A DNA stretch of 38,300 nucleotides. It comes from Caloramator proteoclasticus DSM 10124 (lineage in GTDB: Bacteria; Bacillota; Clostridia; Clostridiales; Caloramatoraceae). A program made the translations under genes and the position numbers. The stretch is from contig NZ_FQVG01000022.1 of NCBI RefSeq assembly GCF_900129265.1, forward strand, positions 1 through 38,300, in the 5' to 3' direction. Within the stretch, counting starts at the first letter, position 1; each line of letters begins with the position of its first letter. A model generated the notes under the pieces. That model ran no database searches and had not been told where the DNA came from. It saw nothing but the letters and a program-made list of their open reading frames with translations. Below, in pieces: positions 9,187 through 16,417 of the stretch.

Positions 9187-9552
9187 ATGAATAATTTAAT
9201 TAAACTTTTTATAGAAAACAAAATATACAATGTTATTTTAGGAATACTCTTTCTAGTTTTAGGTATATATACACATGAGCTTTCATTTGTATATAAAAGC
9301 ATATTGCTTAGTCGTATTTTGCCAGTTATTTTCTTTTCTATTGGAATAAGCTTATTTAAGTTAGTTTTACTATCTCAAACTGACATTAATTTAACAACAA
9401 TGTTTTTAAAATCATTGATTTTTGTGTGTGGAATTATTTTAATAAGCAAAATTTTAGATACAGTAAAAGTTTCTGCAAATCCATTGTTGCGTAGTATATT
9501 ACTTATTAGCACTATTTTTTTGCTATCCAATATATTCAAAAATAAAAAATAG
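9187..9552 (+). CDS. Four-helix membrane protein, candidate immunity to cassette C
   Basis: A 121-aa protein with four predicted membrane spans (about residues 14-31, 40-58, 72-90 and 98-115) and a basic C-terminus (FKNKK). The family is not recognised. AAAGGAG precedes ATG 9187. It follows the orphan cassette C tip by 73 bp, separated by the 36-bp palindrome, in the immunity position. A membrane immunity protein would fit a membrane-acting tip, in line with that tip's hydrophobic character. Function is inferred only from position. Confidence 0.6.
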   Translation: MNNLIKLFIENKIYNVILGILFLVLGIYTHELSFVYKSILLSRILPVIFFSIGISLFKLVLLSQTDINLTTMFLKSLIFVCGIILISKILDTVKVSANPLLRSILLISTIFLLSNIFKNKK

Positions 9553-9741
9553 GAATTAGCAGAATAAACGTCAGAAATTAGGTACCTAGATATCAAATCC
9601 TCACATAGATAGAATAAAAGCAAATACTAACGATGGGAGTTGATTTATGGCTATAAGATTATACATTACTATCTAGTAATAAAAAGGCACGGTCAAAAAT
9701 GACAAGGGGGATTACTGGCTAAAATTAATATACTAATGGTT

Positions 9742-10602
9742 CTATTTTTTCTTACTCTCAAGAAGCCACTGGATAAATTCTTCAGTGGTTTTCTTGCCTT
9801 TTTTAATATCTTTCTTCCATCTAGCGACATCTTTTTTCCACTTTTCAAAATAGTTCTTATGGGCTTCATCCGTAGGATTTCTTCTTACACGCATTTGTAA
9901 GGTTTGATAAATGCTTCTTCTTAGCTTTTCTGCATCATTCATTTTAAGTTTTTCTTCAAAAGTTCTTTGTGAACCATCTTCTTTACAAGTTTTAGTAGGA
10001 TTAAATGGACTAGTTCTATTGCAGTAAATTGCATCGGAGCGGAGCAGAGGTACAAAGTATTTACCACAGTTAGCACATTTTTTAATAATGGTTTTAAGCC
10101 TTATCAAATGATATAAAGTAGCAACACATATGTCTTCAATGCTATCACAGGTATAAACATAAGTGATGGTATTTTTGCTTTTATTAGAATTAGCAAATCC
10201 TCTAATGGCTCTTTCCATAGTAGAAATTTTCATATAAGGAGTAACTAAATCTTCAATTATCATATCTTGGTCAAAATAATATTTAAGATTATGCTGAGGT
10301 ATAGATAGACCTTGCAGGTGTAAGAAAAACAAGAAATTATCTAATGTATAAAGTGAAGTGTCTTTTATGCATATATCAATAAACTCCTTTATATTTACAT
10401 AAAAAAAGGAACTATCAGTTATGTACATATCATGGTTTTCTAATAATTGAAAATAAATATGATGCTTCTTAGATAAGTCCTTTCCTAATGATAAAAAATC
10501 AACAAAAGACATACCAAGAGAATCAGTTTTATCAACTCCATTATATGGGTCATATATTCTTTCCGTAAGCTTATCATCATTAAATTCTATAGTAAATGAC
10601 AT
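9742..10602 (-). CDS. DUF6076-like protein with treble-clef zinc motif
   Basis: A 286-aa protein, the only minus-strand gene of the 9.7-18 kb element. Residues about 185-215 contain a Cys4 zinc site in the pattern KKCANCGKYFVP...YCNRTSPFNPTKTC. It is followed by a lysine-rich helical C-terminus (KKDVARWKKDIKKGKK). I recall this arrangement from DUF6076 proteins of clostridial mobile elements, whose function is unknown. The start is the ATG at 10602 with AAGAAGGAA upstream; an upstream in-frame start at 10635 has no site. It is divergent from the small HTH gene at 10774 across a dyad-bearing control region. It may be an element maintenance or regulatory factor. Confidence 0.68.
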   Translation of the reverse strand: MSFTIEFNDDKLTERIYDPYNGVDKTDSLGMSFVDFLSLGKDLSKKHHIYFQLLENHDMYITDSSFFYVNIKEFIDICIKDTSLYTLDNFLFFLHLQGLSIPQHNLKYYFDQDMIIEDLVTPYMKISTMERAIRGFANSNKSKNTITYVYTCDSIEDICVATLYHLIRLKTIIKKCANCGKYFVPLLRSDAIYCNRTSPFNPTKTCKEDGSQRTFEEKLKMNDAEKLRRSIYQTLQMRVRRNPTDEAHKNYFEKWKKDVARWKKDIKKGKKTTEEFIQWLLESKKK

Positions 10603-10664
10603 ATGTAATTCCTTCTTTCTTAATAATGTTATCAAGCATTAAATGAAAAATTATTTTTTAAAAC

Positions 10665-10730
10665 TGTTAACAATTAGTAGTATAAACTATTGATTGTTAA
10701 CATAGTTATCAATTATAATTAATATATAAT
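10665..10730. promoter_or_regulatory. Divergent control region with operator dyad and -10 box
   Basis: TGTTAACAAT (10665-10674) and ATTGTTAACA (10693-10702) form a perfect 10-bp inverted repeat spaced by 18 bp. They lie between the divergent genes at 10602 and 10774. TATAAT at 10725-10730 is a good -10 for the rightward genes, though no strong -35 is visible. The layout resembles a phage-type switch with the HTH protein as likely binder, which is inference. Confidence 0.6.
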
Positions 10731-10773
10731 AATTATATAACACAACAAATAAAATGGTCAAGGAGGGGTTGCT

Positions 10774-10950
10774 GTGAAAAATAAAGATTTAAGGGAAGAA
10801 TTTAGAATTGCCGATGTAAGACAATGGGAAGTTGCTGATGCAATTGGTATTTCTGAAATGACTTTTGTTAAATGGTTAAGAAAAGAGCTTCCTGAGGAAA
10901 AGAAAAAAATAATTAGAGAGGCTATTTTAAAAGTAAAAGCAAGTAGATAG
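10774..10950 (+). CDS. Tiny helix-turn-helix DNA-binding protein (58 aa)
   Basis: A GTG start at 10774 is preceded by AAGGAGGGG, and the frame runs 58 codons to TAG at 10948-10950. Residues about 14-36 (RQWEVADAIGISEMTFVKWL) are a clear helix-turn-helix of the Xre/excisionase-like type; the tail is a basic helix (KKKIIREAILKVKASR). It is the first rightward gene of the element, adjacent to the inverted-repeat operator. It may be a repressor or an excisionase. At this size it could act as a recombination directionality factor for the serine recombinases. That last idea is speculative. Confidence 0.8.
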   Translation: MKNKDLREEFRIADVRQWEVADAIGISEMTFVKWLRKELPEEKKKIIREAILKVKASR

Positions 10951-11077
10951 GATATAAACATAATATTAAAACTAAATAGCACAAGTTTAAGGTGAATCGG
11001 CATAGTACTTAAAACCTGATCAGAATAAATCTGGTGAAACCGATGTAGTGCAAAAATAAATTTATGGAGATGATAAT

Positions 11078-11272
11078 ATGTCTGGAAATGCAAGTAGAAA
11101 GTATAAGCAGTATAGGCTTATGCAGGAAAGAAAACAGTTGTTTGGAGATGTTAAAGTATTGAATGAATTTGGCAAAGTAGATTTTGTAGCATTTTCTGCA
11201 TCTCAAGGAAGAGTTATAACAAGCAGTCCTAAATTAAGTTTAGAGAAAATGATAATAAAAATGAATAAATGA
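11078..11272 (+). CDS. Small hypothetical protein
   Basis: A 64-aa basic protein starting MSGNASRKYKQYRLMQERKQ, with GGAG seven bases before ATG 11078. No family is recognised. The N-terminal half is a positively charged helix, the rest a short mixed region. It lies between the HTH gene and the replication gene and ends just before a hairpin terminator. It is probably a real early gene of the element, because the ribosome binding site and terminator frame it well. Confidence 0.6.
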   Translation: MSGNASRKYKQYRLMQERKQLFGDVKVLNEFGKVDFVAFSASQGRVITSSPKLSLEKMIIKMNK

Positions 11273-11277
11273 AGTAT

Positions 11278-11309
11278 AAAAGCACTTATTAAACATAGGT
11301 GCTTTTTTT
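11278..11309 (+). terminator. Rho-independent terminator before the primase gene
   Basis: AAAAGCAC (11278-11285) pairs with GTGCTTTT (11299-11306) and runs into more T residues. It lies six bases after the stop of the 64-aa gene. Read-through or another promoter must serve the primase at 11338. Confidence 0.75.
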
Positions 11310-11337
11310 ATACACAAAAATTAAGGGGGATTTACAG

Positions 11338-14025
11338 GTGGAAGATAAAGTGAGTTTAGCAGTAGGTTATGCCAAAAGAGGTTTTAAAATAGTAATGCTT
11401 CATGGAATTAATGAAAAAGGCAATTGCACTTGTAGTAAAGGTGCAAATTGTAAAAGTAGCGGTAAGCACCCTATATATAGTGATTGGGCTAAAAAAGCTA
11501 CAACCTCTGAAGAGAAAATTAGAGAAGAGTTTAAGAAACATCCAAATGCTAATATAGGATTTGCAACTGGTGGCAATTATTTTGTGCTTGATATAGACGA
11601 AGGTGGCTATGAGAGTTTAAAAGAGTATGGAGAGCTTAAGGAAACATTAAGTGTTAGGACAGGTAGTGGCGGAAGCCATCATTACTACCTAATGCCAGAA
11701 GGAGTAACCATTCCTAATAAGGTTGGATTACTTAAAGGTGTAGATATTAGGTCGGATGGGGGTATTGTTGTAGCTCCTTATAGTATTCATAAGAGTGGTA
11801 ATTGTTATGAGTGGATAAATGAAATTGAAATGGCTACACCAGATAAATGGCTTGTGGATTTGATTTTAAATAAAAGAACTGGCTTAAAGGAAATACCAGA
11901 CGTTATTGAAGAAGGCTCAAGAAATGCAGTGATGGCAAGTATGGCAGGAGCTCTAAGGAGAAAGGGGCTAAGCTTTGATGGAATATTAGCAGCACTATTA
12001 GCTGAGAACAATAAAAGGTGTAATCCACCACTAAGTGATAGTGAGGTTGAAACTATCGCAAAAAGCATTTGTAGATATACTCCTGAAGACCCTATAACTG
12101 GGGAGGAATGGGAAGAATTTAAGAGTAAGGGTTTACTTGATACTGTATTAAATTTAGATGATTATTCAAAAGTCTATGAAAAAGAAATGCTTCATAAGTT
12201 TTCCATGGTTAAAGCTAATGATCCATCTACCTATGCATTAATTAAGGCAAAGCTAAAGGGTAAAGTAAACTTTAGAGATTTAGAAAAGAGTATAAAGCAT
12301 ATGAAGTATAGTGAAGTAAAAACCTACAATAAAAGGCCCTTAGAACTTAAGGGATTAGAAACAAAAGGGTATAACATTCCATTTGGTTGGAATGTTGATT
12401 TTAAAGATGGAATAGTTAAATGTGAGCAGAGTTCAGAGGGGAATATAAAAACAGTGCCAGTAAGCTTTACTCCAGTAGTTATAAGTAGAAGGTTTCATAA
12501 TTTAGATATGGGAACTGAAAAGGTGGAATTATCCTTTTATAGAGATAATAATTGGAGGAATGTACTTGCAGCTAGGTCAGTTATATTTAATAGAAACAGT
12601 ATACTTAAGCTTGCAGATAGTAGCTTCCCAGTGTCCTCTAATAATTCATCAGATTTAATATCATATTTATCAGATTTCGAAAGAGAAAACGATAAAGTAA
12701 TACCCCTTGTAAAATCAGTAGCTAGGCTTGGATGGCTTAAGGATAATGAATTTTTCCCATATAGTACAAAGGAAAGTTTAGAATTTGAAAATGATAGCAA
12801 AGAGGCATCAACTATAATGTCTGGACTTAAAACTAACGGAGATTATATTAGATGGCTTGAAGTTGCAAAGAAGGCTAGGGAAAATGCGGTAGCAAGGTTT
12901 GTTATATCAGCTAGTTTTGCATCTATATTACTTGAACCACTTCATAAAAGAGGTTTCTTTATTCATTTATGGCATAACAGTAGAAGTGGTAAAACAGCCA
13001 CTATAAAGCTAGCAATGTCTGCATTTGGTAATCCACATAAGCTTATAGGTTCATTTAACAGTACTTTAGTAGGGCTTGAGAGAATGGCGGCAGCACTTAG
13101 AAATTTACCATTTGCAATAGATGAACTACAAGTATTAAACACAAAGAAGATAAGCACTGAAAACATAATATATATGTTAGCACAAGGTCAAGGAAGAACT
13201 AGAGGCAGTAAAGAAGGAGGAATTCAAGAAACACTAACTTGGAGAAATATAATATTAACCACAGGTGAAGAGGCAATGATTGGTGACAATACACAAGATG
13301 GTGCAAACACAAGAACATTTGAAATATATGCAAAGCCTGTAGAGGATATATCACTTGCAAGCCTTATGCATGAGGTGTCTGAAGAACATTATGGCTTTGC
13401 TGGCAGTGAGTTTGTGACCAAGTTATGTAAAGATGTATGCGATAAAAAAGATTTTTTAACAGCTTTATATGAAGATTTCAAGGCAAGGCTTAAAGTTAAA
13501 TACCAAGATTGTATACACATAGACGAGGTATCTATAGTGTGCCTAGGAGATTATTTATCTTCTATATATGTATTTGGAGAAGACGAAGTATCTGCAAAAG
13601 AGAATGCTATAAAAACAGCGTTAGCTATGATAGAAAATAACAGGCAGCTAATGAGAAATGATAACATAGAAAGAGCATGGGAGGTATTTTGTGGCTGGGT
13701 CATAGCTAATAATCAAAGGTTTCAATTTGATACACCAAGTCCAAGGTACGGGAGAATAGATGCAAATGAAAATTACCTTGTAATACCAACTTATGCACAT
13801 AAGGCACTAGAAGAAGCAGGATTTTCACCAAAGAAGGTATTTAGAGGATTTGCTGAAAGAGGATATATTGAAAGTCAAGTAGATTCAGAAGGCATAAGGA
13901 GATTTCAAATATCGAGAAGCATTGGTGGAAAGAGCTGCAGAGTTTATGTTGTTAAAGTTCCAATAGGTGATAAGAAAGAAGAATTAAATAGATATGAAGC
14001 ATACGAGACAGACTTTTTAAAGTGA
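11338..14025 (+). CDS. PrimPol primase-DUF927 helicase replication protein
   Basis: An 895-aa initiator/replicase of the mobile element. The N-terminal bifunctional primase-polymerase domain (about 1-180) shows the metal-binding DID at residues 85-87 (FVLDIDEGG) and the SGGSHH histidines (about 114-115). A primase C-terminal segment (about 195-260) follows. The DUF927 helicase-like ATPase has Walker A SRSGKT (549-554) and Walker B FAIDELQ (592-598). The family synthesises primers and probably unwinds DNA for phages and integrative elements. The GTG start at 11338 is eight bases after AGGGGG. An upstream in-frame GTG at 11299 lies inside the terminator hairpin and is rejected. The iteron field directly downstream suggests its own origin. 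Confidence 0.9.
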   Translation: MEDKVSLAVGYAKRGFKIVMLHGINEKGNCTCSKGANCKSSGKHPIYSDWAKKATTSEEKIREEFKKHPNANIGFATGGNYFVLDIDEGGYESLKEYGELKETLSVRTGSGGSHHYYLMPEGVTIPNKVGLLKGVDIRSDGGIVVAPYSIHKSGNCYEWINEIEMATPDKWLVDLILNKRTGLKEIPDVIEEGSRNAVMASMAGALRRKGLSFDGILAALLAENNKRCNPPLSDSEVETIAKSICRYTPEDPITGEEWEEFKSKGLLDTVLNLDDYSKVYEKEMLHKFSMVKANDPSTYALIKAKLKGKVNFRDLEKSIKHMKYSEVKTYNKRPLELKGLETKGYNIPFGWNVDFKDGIVKCEQSSEGNIKTVPVSFTPVVISRRFHNLDMGTEKVELSFYRDNNWRNVLAARSVIFNRNSILKLADSSFPVSSNNSSDLISYLSDFERENDKVIPLVKSVARLGWLKDNEFFPYSTKESLEFENDSKEASTIMSGLKTNGDYIRWLEVAKKARENAVARFVISASFASILLEPLHKRGFFIHLWHNSRSGKTATIKLAMSAFGNPHKLIGSFNSTLVGLERMAAALRNLPFAIDELQVLNTKKISTENIIYMLAQGQGRTRGSKEGGIQETLTWRNIILTTGEEAMIGDNTQDGANTRTFEIYAKPVEDISLASLMHEVSEEHYGFAGSEFVTKLCKDVCDKKDFLTALYEDFKARLKVKYQDCIHIDEVSIVCLGDYLSSIYVFGEDEVSAKENAIKTALAMIENNRQLMRNDNIERAWEVFCGWVIANNQRFQFDTPSPRYGRIDANENYLVIPTYAHKALEEAGFSPKKVFRGFAERGYIESQVDSEGIRRFQISRSIGGKSCRVYVVKVPIGDKKEELNRYEAYETDFLK

Positions 14026-14030
14026 TACCC

Positions 14031-14380
14031 TTACCAGTAGAACATTCAATTTTAGGTTAAAAACTGGTAATGATATAAAACATTATAAGGCAATATATAC
14101 CAAACAAAATTGTTTTGAATAAAAAGTAGTAAAAAATATAGTTTTACTGGTAATGTTGGTAAGGCTACTGGTAAGGGCAAAAAATAGTTTAAAAGTATCT
14201 AAAAGTATTGATATTACTATATTTTATAAAATCAATATAAATAACCATTACCAGTATTACCACTAAACCGTAAATATATAATACGTATAGAGAATTTTAT
14301 TTTAAAGAGAAAACACACTATTTATTTTATTTATATATAGAGAGAAGGTATGTGGGTGAAAACACTGGTAATACTGGTAA
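14031..14380. repeat. ACTGGTAA iteron field, candidate replication origin
   Basis: Seven near-copies of ACTGGTAA are visible. Forward copies start at about 14063, 14146, 14167, 14364 and 14373. Reverse copies (TTACCAGTA) lie at 14031-14039 and 14248-14256. Several are extended to TACTGGTAA(G/T), with half-sites GTTGGTAA and TTACCA nearby. They occupy an AT-rich non-coding stretch immediately after the primase-helicase gene. Iterons beside an initiator are a typical origin layout. The repeats are seen directly; the origin function is inferred. Confidence 0.68.
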
Positions 14381-14397
14381 GGGTAAAGGACAAAAGA

Positions 14398-14500
14398 ATA
14401 GGGAAGGGGGGGATGAATCTCTAGGGGTTTTGCCTCAAGGTCGGGCGGCTCCATTTACGCTAAAAAACGCAAATTTCTAGGCCCGGGGAGTGTAGAAAAT
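14398..14500 (+). other. GC-rich cos-like patch
   Basis: An unusually GC-rich stretch in this AT-rich window: a G-run (14405-14412), then TCTCTAGGGGTTTTGCCTC, GGTCGGGCGGCTCC and TCTAGGCCCGGGGAG. Clostridial siphophages often have such a patch (the cohesive-end region) just before terminase genes. No terminase follows here, so it may be a remnant or a packaging signal hijacked by a satellite. This is my resemblance call only. Confidence 0.35.
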
Positions 14501-14523
14501 ATTGATTTCATAGGGGGGATAAA

Positions 14524-14835
14524 ATGCTAAATGAAGAACTAAAAGAAAAGATATTAGAACTTAGAAAAAAAGGATATGGATATACAAGTATTGCATCAGT
14601 TTTAAAAGTAAAAAAGGATGATGTTCGAAACTTATGTAAAAGATATGGACTTGATGGATATTGGTATTCATTAAATGCTGATAGTATTAAAATAGTTGAA
14701 AAAGTAAAAACATGTAGAAACTGTGACAAACAAATTATTGATAATAATAGTAAAGGAAGAAAAAGAATTTTTTGTAGTAAAAATTGCAGGTTAGAGTTTT
14801 ATAACAAGATTTATTTAAGAAAGAAGGGGTTTTAA
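14524..14835 (+). CDS. HTH plus zinc-finger small protein
   Basis: A 103-aa protein with TAGGGGGGAT before ATG 14524. Residues about 5-45 form a resolvase/sigma-like helix-turn-helix (LRKKGYGYTSIASVLKVKKD). Residues about 65-93 carry a Cys4 zinc knuckle (TCRNCDKQI...FCSKNCRLEF). The C-terminus is basic. It is probably a DNA-binding regulator. The next gene overlaps its stop as TAATG, implying coupled translation. It comes shortly before the recombinase pair, so a role in controlling integration or excision is plausible but unproven. Confidence 0.72.
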   Translation: MLNEELKEKILELRKKGYGYTSIASVLKVKKDDVRNLCKRYGLDGYWYSLNADSIKIVEKVKTCRNCDKQIIDNNSKGRKRIFCSKNCRLEFYNKIYLRKKGF

Positions 14836-15116
14836 TGTTAAAAATATCAAGGGGTAAAAAACGATTGTTAAATTACTTAGGAAAGCCATATACAGTTAGA
14901 GAAATAGACTTAGAAAACTGTGTATACCTAGATTTGAAAAATGGATATGATATTGAAATATCTGGGGGAAAAACAATAAAATCAAAATTTGATATTTATG
15001 TTTGGGAAACTAAAGAAGGTTGTGAAATAGTAGAAAAGCATTTTGATATAAAGCCTGATTTAGCTAAAGTAAAAGAACTTTTAGATGATATTAGAGGAAG
15101 ATATTCTAATATGTAG
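14835..15116 (+). CDS. Hypothetical protein coupled to the HTH/zinc gene
   Basis: A 93-aa protein whose ATG overlaps the previous stop codon by one base. No recognised family. The N-terminal half looks like a small beta-sheet domain (YTVREIDLENCVYLDL), the C-terminal half a charged helix (LAKVKELLDDIRGRY). Translational coupling suggests it acts with the upstream HTH/zinc protein. Confidence 0.65.
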   Translation: MLKISRGKKRLLNYLGKPYTVREIDLENCVYLDLKNGYDIEISGGKTIKSKFDIYVWETKEGCEIVEKHFDIKPDLAKVKELLDDIRGRYSNM

Positions 15117-15176
15117 TATTAACTTGCTTTGTATCAATATAAGAGTTAACATGTGTAGCTGAAAGGGGAGATGAGA

Positions 15177-16400
15177 ATGCAAAGAAAGGTAATAAAGATT
15201 GAACCTAAAACATTTAAAACTTTAGCTAAAAAGCGAGTAGCTGCTTATGCGAGAGTATCAAGTGGCAAGGATGCAATGCTTCATTCTCTTTCAGCACAAG
15301 TTAGCTATTATAGTGAATTTATACAAAGACACATTGAATGGGAGTATGTAGGTGTTTATGCTGATGAGGCATTTACTGGAACAAAAGATGAAAGACCAGA
15401 GTTTCAAAGATTATTAAAAGACTGTAGAGATGGTAAAATAGATATGGTTATCACAAAGTCAATTTCAAGATTTGCAAGAAATACTGTAACAATGCTTGAA
15501 GTTGTAAGAGAGTTAAAGAGTTTAAATGTAGATGTATATTTTGAAAAAGAGAATATTCATAGTCTTAGCGGGGATGGTGAGCTTATGCTAACTATCCTCG
15601 CTTCATTTGCACAGGAGGAAAGCAGGTCCGTCAGCGAAAACTGCAAATGGAGAATAAGAAAAGGATTTAAAGAGGGAGAACTTATTAACTTAAGATTTAT
15701 GTATGGATATAGGATAGAAAAAGGGAAAATAGAAATCAATGAGGATGAGGCTAAAATTGTCCGAATGATTTTTGATGATTATATAAACGGATTAGGATGC
15801 ACTAAAATAGCAAGAAAACTAAGAGAAATGGATATAGAAAAAATAAGGGGCGGAAAATGGAACTCCGAAAGGGTTGTAGAAATATTAAAGAATGAAAAAT
15901 ACACAGGGAATGCAATGCTTCAGAAAAAGTTTGTAAAGGACCATTTGACAAAGACTTTAGTTAGAAATAAAGGCTATCTTCCAAAATATTATGCAGAGGA
16001 AACACATCCATCAATAATCGATTTAGAAACATTTCAAAAGGCACAAGAGATATTAGAGCAAAGAAGATTAAAGTATTCACCCCAAAAAGAAGATTCAAAT
16101 CATATATTTCAGAGGAAAATTATATGTGGAATATGTGGGAAAAAGTATAGAAGAAAAAGAAGAAAGGACAAGTTCATATGGCACTGTTCTACCTATTTGA
16201 AATATGGTAAAGACACCTGCCCATCAAAGCAGATACCTGAAGATGTTTTAATAAAGTTAACTTTAGAAGTATTAGGTTTAAATGAGTTTGATGAAAATAT
16301 AATTTCTAATAGTATAAAAGAAATTAAAGTTTCAGGGCCAAGAAAGCTAACCTTTATTAAAAGTAATGGTGAAGAAGTAGAAAAGGAATGGGATTATTAA
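15177..16400 (+). CDS. Large serine recombinase, pair 1 member A
   Basis: A 407-aa site-specific recombinase of the resolvase/invertase superfamily. The catalytic Ser28 lies in YARVSSGKD. The resolvase domain runs to about 160 (KSISRFARNT, FAQEESRSVSEN). The recombinase DNA-binding domain follows (about 170-290, KNEKYTGNAMLQKK), then a Cys4 zinc ribbon (CGICGKKY...HCSTYLKYGKDTC). It lacks the long C-terminal coiled coil of many integrases. ATG 15177 is preferred over 15171 because GGGGAG then has six bases of spacing. It ends 17 bp before a second recombinase; the homologous first member of pair 2 is at 27464. Such enzymes integrate and excise the element between att sites. Confidence 0.92.
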   Translation: MQRKVIKIEPKTFKTLAKKRVAAYARVSSGKDAMLHSLSAQVSYYSEFIQRHIEWEYVGVYADEAFTGTKDERPEFQRLLKDCRDGKIDMVITKSISRFARNTVTMLEVVRELKSLNVDVYFEKENIHSLSGDGELMLTILASFAQEESRSVSENCKWRIRKGFKEGELINLRFMYGYRIEKGKIEINEDEAKIVRMIFDDYINGLGCTKIARKLREMDIEKIRGGKWNSERVVEILKNEKYTGNAMLQKKFVKDHLTKTLVRNKGYLPKYYAEETHPSIIDLETFQKAQEILEQRRLKYSPQKEDSNHIFQRKIICGICGKKYRRKRRKDKFIWHCSTYLKYGKDTCPSKQIPEDVLIKLTLEVLGLNEFDENIISNSIKEIKVSGPRKLTFIKSNGEEVEKEWDY

Positions 16401-16417
16401 AGAGGGAGGATAAACTT

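Noticed and set aside
10758-11206. Two minus-strand frames opposite the HTH and 64-aa genes
   Set aside because: The plus-strand genes have good ribosome binding sites and a recognisable HTH. The opposite frames are hydrophobic shadows.
11299-11337. Upstream GTG start for the primase
   Set aside because: It lies inside the terminator hairpin and lacks a Shine-Dalgarno; GTG 11338 has AGGGGG at proper spacing.
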